5,159 nucleotides of DNA, taken from contig CACZPG010000263.1 of assembly GCA_902782965.1 (NCBI GenBank), positions 1 through 5,159 on the forward strand, given 5' to 3'. The translations under genes and the position numbers were made by a program. This document shows positions 4,183 to 5,159 of this stretch, one piece after another. The notes beneath the pieces are model-generated. The model saw nothing but the letters and a program-made list of their open reading frames with translations. It was not told the DNA's origin and searched no databases. Source of the stretch: an uncultured Lachnospiraceae bacterium (lineage in GTDB: Bacteria; Bacillota; Clostridia; Lachnospirales; Lachnospiraceae). Position 1 is the stretch's first letter, and each line of letters opens with the position of its first letter.

Positions 4183-5127
4183 ATGAAGAAGAGAAATTGG
4201 ATTATTTTATCACTGGTAGCAACGATGACAGTAACAATGCTTAGTGGATGCGGTGCCGGAGAAACCTCTTCCAGCGGATCGGTGGAGTCAGCAGAGGCAG
4301 CTGCAACAACTAATGAAGAGGTGACAGAAGCTGAGGGAACCGGTTCGGATGCTGAAGGCGGAGTGCTCAGGGTTGGTATGGAATGTGCATATCCACCATT
4401 TAACTGGACTCAGGATGAAGCAACTACCCCGGATGGAAGCAAGGTGGTTCCTATATATGGTTCAGACTATTATGCATATGGATATGATGTTGCAGTAGCT
4501 CAGAAGCTGGCAGATGAGCTTGGTATGGAACTCGAGATTCACAAGGTTGAATGGTCATCAATAGGTATCTCAATGGATGCTGGTGATTATGACTGTATTA
4601 TTGCAGGAATGGGACGTACTGCGGAAAGAGAAATGTCTTATTCATTTACCGAGCCATACTATTATAGAGATAACTGTATTGTTGTTAAGAAGGATGGTCC
4701 TTATGCAAATGTTAAAGGACTTTCAGAACTTGCAGGTACAGGCTGTAAGCTGACAACTCAGCTTGGTACAGGATGGATTCCTCTTCTTGATCAGGTTGAA
4801 GGAGCAGTTACAGGAAGCAATTATGAGACAACTTCTGAATGCTTTATGGCAGTTTCAAATGGTGTAGCTGATGTTTGTATCATCGATCTCCCAACAGCTA
4901 AGTCGGCTCTTCTTACAAATGATGATCTTACAATCATTACATTTGACGAGAATGATACATTTACCGGTGATGAAGAGATGGTAAATGTTTGTATAGCAAC
5001 TAAGAAGAATGATACGGAACTTAGAGATAAGCTTCAGGGTGCTATGGATTCTATTGGCTGGAATGACAAAGCAGCTATGGATGAACTGATGAGTACAGTA
5101 ATTGAACAGCAGCCGGCTGCTAAGTAA
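4183..5127 (+). CDS. Family-3 solute-binding lipoprotein of an amino-acid-type ABC transporter
   Basis: This 314-residue protein is an extracellular receptor anchored to the membrane by a lipid. The signal peptide runs MKKRNW, then a hydrophobic stretch, to the lipobox L20-S-G-C23, so C23 becomes the lipidated N-terminus. A flexible Ser/Glu/Ala/Thr-rich linker spans about 25-59. The binding domain starts at VLRVGMECAYPPFNW (61-75) and continues with YGYDVAVAQKLADELG (99-114), AGMGRTAERE (141-150; T146 and R149, the usual contacts to a ligand carboxylate), FTEPYYYRDN (155-164), QLGTGW (193-198) and IIDLPTA (233-239; D235, the usual amino-group contact). These are classic family-3 periplasmic-binding features, so a polar or other amino acid is the likely ligand. 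The mature domain has seven cysteines besides C23, tolerable in an anaerobe. Permease and ATPase genes are expected downstream, outside the window. Promoter and operator sites lie at 4018-4083. Confidence 0.92.
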   Translation: MKKRNWIILSLVATMTVTMLSGCGAGETSSSGSVESAEAAATTNEEVTEAEGTGSDAEGGVLRVGMECAYPPFNWTQDEATTPDGSKVVPIYGSDYYAYGYDVAVAQKLADELGMELEIHKVEWSSIGISMDAGDYDCIIAGMGRTAEREMSYSFTEPYYYRDNCIVVKKDGPYANVKGLSELAGTGCKLTTQLGTGWIPLLDQVEGAVTGSNYETTSECFMAVSNGVADVCIIDLPTAKSALLTNDDLTIITFDENDTFTGDEEMVNVCIATKKNDTELRDKLQGAMDSIGWNDKAAMDELMSTVIEQQPAAK

Positions 5128-5159
5128 TTGAAAGTATGCATTAAAAGTATGTACTAAAG
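5128..5159 (+). other. Non-coding end of the window after the solute-binding protein gene
   Basis: There are 32 AT-rich bases with no terminator before the window ends, consistent with the operon continuing. They hold a near-tandem 13-nt duplication, AAAGTATGCATTA (5131-5143) and AAAGTATGTACTA (5144-5156), with two mismatches. No function can be assigned. Confidence 0.3.

Noticed and set aside
5131..5156. Near-tandem 13-nt duplication after the solute-binding protein gene.
   Set aside because: It has only two short AT-rich copies with two mismatches and is cut off by the window end, so chance cannot be excluded.
1..5159. CRISPR array, insertion sequence, attachment site, phage gene or RNA gene.
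   Set aside because: No regularly spaced repeats, transposase or integrase motifs, terminal inverted repeats, or complete tRNA/rRNA structure were seen in the window.

Overview
The window looks like a chromosomal segment of a low-GC, anaerobic Firmicute, most likely Clostridia/Lachnospiraceae. The pointers are strong AGGAG-type Shine-Dalgarno (SD) sites, AT-rich codon choice, TAA/TGA stops, a flavodoxin, a spore-photoproduct-lyase-like radical SAM protein, a PucR/CdaR-type regulator and a lipoprotein amino-acid-type binding protein. All genes are on the + strand. The genus is inference from protein flavour, not from a marker gene.

Layout. Positions 1-128 hold the 3' end of a PadR-like regulator gene, cut by an in-frame TAG. 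The same frame stays open for 14 more codons and stops one base before the next start. A short flavodoxin (175-657) follows, with its ribosome-binding site inside the padR tail. A 118-bp gap with nested inverted repeats leads to a radical SAM protein of the SplB-like family (776-1663). A 132-bp control region (1664-1795) then precedes a two-gene unit: a RelA/SpoT-type alarmone synthetase without a hydrolase domain (1796-2794) and a PucR-family regulator (2816-4012). A 170-bp control region (4013-4182) precedes a family-3 solute-binding lipoprotein (4183-5127). The last 32 bp are non-coding and probably lead to permease and ATPase genes outside the window.

The most interesting signal is in the two control regions, which share one plan. 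Each has a direct repeat (11 nt with a 26-nt period; 14 nt with a 22-nt period) whose proximal copy touches or nearly touches the -35 box of a plausible sigma-A promoter. Within about 10 nt of the predicted transcription start comes a terminator-like hairpin, and both hairpins open with the same nine bases GCAAAGGCG. The SD and start codon follow. The terminators leave almost no room for a promoter between themselves and the genes, so each looks like a very short attenuator or a 5'-end hairpin. The repeats share a TGYRGAT-like core. One economical model is that the PucR-family protein activates both its own synthetase-regulator operon and the transporter, tying alarmone synthesis to nutrient uptake. 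This model is inference; the repeats, hairpins and promoter-like boxes are directly visible.
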